Source: an uncultured Burkholderiales bacterium
Lineage (GTDB): Bacteria > Pseudomonadota > Gammaproteobacteria > Burkholderiales > Burkholderiaceae_C
Assembly (NCBI GenBank): GCA_903871865.1
Contig: CAIQIL010000287.1
Coordinates: 1-8,003 of the forward strand
DNA: 8,003 bases
Direction of reading: 5' to 3'
Shown: piece by piece, positions 6,711-8,003 of the stretch
Layout: each line of letters opens with the position of its first letter
How positions within the stretch are numbered: the stretch's first letter is position 1
Position numbers and translations under genes: made by a program
Notes under the pieces: model-generated
Told to the model about the DNA's origin: nothing
The model's database searches: none
The model's input: only the letters and a program-made list of their open reading frames with translations

Positions 6711-8003
6711 ATGTCCACCCTGATGCACTTCGAGGGCGGCAACGCCCTGGCCCCCCACCAAGTCCAAGCCCTGTTGCCCAAGCTGCAGGCCGTCAACCCC
6801 CGGATCAGCGGCGTGCAAGCCCGTTTCGTCCACTGGGTGGCGCTGGACCAGGCCCTGCCGCCTGGCGAGCTGGACAAGCTGGCGGCCCTGCTGACCTATG
6901 GCGATGCCTGCGACGGCAGCAGCGAAGGCGAGTTGATCGTGGTGGCGCCCCGCCTGGGCACGGTCTCGCCCTGGGCCTCCAAGGCCACCGACATCGCCCA
7001 CAACTGTGGCCTGGCCATCCGCCGCGTCGAGCGCGTCACCGAGTACCGCATCACGGTCAAGGCCGGCGTCATGGGCGCCTTGATGGGCAGTTTCGGCGGC
7101 GGTGCCAAGCCCCTGGCCGAGCAGGACCTCCAGGCCATCGCGGCCTTGCTGCACGACCGCATGACCGAAAGCGTGCTGTCCAGCCGCGAAGACGCCCGCC
7201 ACCTCTTCGATGAGAAGCTGGGCGCGCCCATGGCCCACGTCGATGTGCTGGGCCAGGGCCGCAAGGCGCTGGACGAGGCCAATGTCACCTTCGGTCTGGC
7301 CTTGTCGGACGACGAAATCGAGTACCTGGTCACCGCCTTCACGGGCTTGAAGCGCAACCCGACCGACGTCGAGCTGACCATGTTCGCGCAGGCCAACTCC
7401 GAGCACTGCCGCCACAAGATCTTCAACGCGCAGTTCACCATCGACGGCCAGGCGCAAGAGCTCTCGATGTTCGGCATGATCCGCAACACCGAGAAGCTGA
7501 ACCCCCAGCACACGGTGGTGGCCTACTCGGACAACGCCTCGGTGATGGAAGGCCACGCCATCGAGCGCTGGATGCCCGCCGGCTACACCAACGCCCCGCA
7601 GTACCAGGCCCGCGACGAGCTGGCCCACGTGCTGATGAAGGTGGAAACACACAACCACCCGACCGCCATTTCGCCTTTCCCCGGCGCCTCGACCGGCGCG
7701 GGCGGTGAGATCCGCGACGAAGGCGCCACCGGCCGGGGTTCGCGCCCCAAGTCGGGCCTGACGGGCTTCTCGGTGTCCAACCTGCACCTGCCCGGCACGA
7801 ACGAACCGTGGGAGCAACACCCCGTCGGCAAGCCCGAGCACATCGCCAGCCCGCTGCAGATCATGGTCGAGGGCCCGCTGGGCGGCGCGGCCTTCAACAA
7901 CGAGTTCGGCCGCGCCAACCTGGGCGGCTATTTCCGCGTGTTCGAGCAGACGGTGGGCGAAGGCCAGGGCGCCATCCGCCGCGGCTACCACAAGCCCATC
8001 ATG
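6711..8003 (+). CDS. purL: Phosphoribosylformylglycinamidine (FGAM) synthase, N-terminal part; 3' end outside window
   Basis: The first 431 residues of the long (about 1300-residue) proteobacterial PurL are open to the window edge. PurL converts FGAR, glutamine and ATP to FGAM in step four of purine synthesis, in the cytosol. Seen: the N-terminal PurS-like domain (to about residue 150, starting MHFEGGNAL), a linker, then the synthetase domain with the family motif ANSEHCRHK (228-236) and the ATP/metal-binding [17 protein letters not shown] (311-327) leading into [15 protein letters not shown] (329-343). The C-terminal glutamine amidotransferase lies outside the window. The start is uncertain. 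In-frame candidates are GTG 6675, ATG 6711 and ATG 6723, and none has a convincing Shine-Dalgarno. ATG 6711 best fits the N-terminal length I recall for relatives. The gene is divergent from map, with its own likely promoter at 6608-6638. Identity is certain. Confidence 0.96.
   Translation, partial: MSTLMHFEGGNALAPHQVQALLPKLQAVNPRISGVQARFVHWVALDQALPPGELDKLAALLTYGDACDGSSEGELIVVAPRLGTVSPWASKATDIAHNCGLAIRRVERVTEYRITVKAGVMGALMGSFGGGAKPLAEQDLQAIAALLHDRMTESVLSSREDARHLFDEKLGAPMAHVDVLGQGRKALDEANVTFGLALSDDEIEYLVTAFTGLKRNPTDVELTMFAQANSEHCRHKIFNAQFTIDGQAQELSMFGMIRNTEKLNPQHTVVAYSDNASVMEGHAIERWMPAGYTNAPQYQARDELAHVLMKVETHNHPTAISPFPGASTGAGGEIRDEGATGRGSRPKSGLTGFSVSNLHLPGTNEPWEQHPVGKPEHIASPLQIMVEGPLGGAAFNNEFGRANLGGYFRVFEQTVGEGQGAIRRGYHKPIM

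Noticed and set aside
6543..7991. An in-frame minus-strand extension of map reaching across purL (total 761 codons).
   Set aside because: The extension is antisense to an unambiguous purL and has no family similarity. Map begins normally at 6542.

Overview
The window is a GC-rich (roughly two-thirds G+C by eye) stretch of chromosome. It most resembles a betaproteobacterium of the order Burkholderiales, probably Comamonadaceae or a close relative. That assignment rests on protein character (LpdA, ZapE, GlnD, Map, long-type PurL), the lpdA-zapE and map-glnD pairings, and the TAAAAT-type promoter ahead of purL. It is an inference, not a database result. All seven genes look like intact vertical core genes. 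I see no insertion sequence, phage gene, CRISPR array, tRNA or rRNA, and no base or codon use suggesting transfer.

Layout, left to right: the 3' end of lpdA (+), closed by a strong intrinsic terminator; zapE (+), an AFG1-type ATPase gene; a convergent PP2C-type protein phosphatase gene (-); a 119-base divergent spacer with a TATAAT hexamer and a possible folded RNA leader; a small DUF465/YdcH-like gene (+); convergent to it, the map-glnD pair (-, map upstream); a 168-base divergent promoter region; and the 5' part of purL (+), which runs off the window. Coding density is very high, with no gene-free stretch longer than about 170 bases. The two tail-to-tail junctions are only 25 and 9 bases long, and each carries a GC-rich inverted repeat.

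Functionally these are separate housekeeping jobs. LpdA is the E3 subunit of 2-oxoacid dehydrogenase complexes. ZapE is a division-associated ATPase. The PP2C protein probably reverses Ser/Thr phosphorylation. GlnD senses glutamine and modifies PII. Map removes the initiator methionine. PurL makes FGAM in purine synthesis using glutamine. GlnD and PurL both involve glutamine, but they are divergently transcribed and nothing shows co-regulation.

I found no convincing new biological system. The points most worth a second look are the possible structured leader of the DUF465 gene, the question of how zapE is transcribed only 34 bases after a strong terminator, an inverted repeat over the putative purL -35, and a 10-base motif shared by both convergent junctions.
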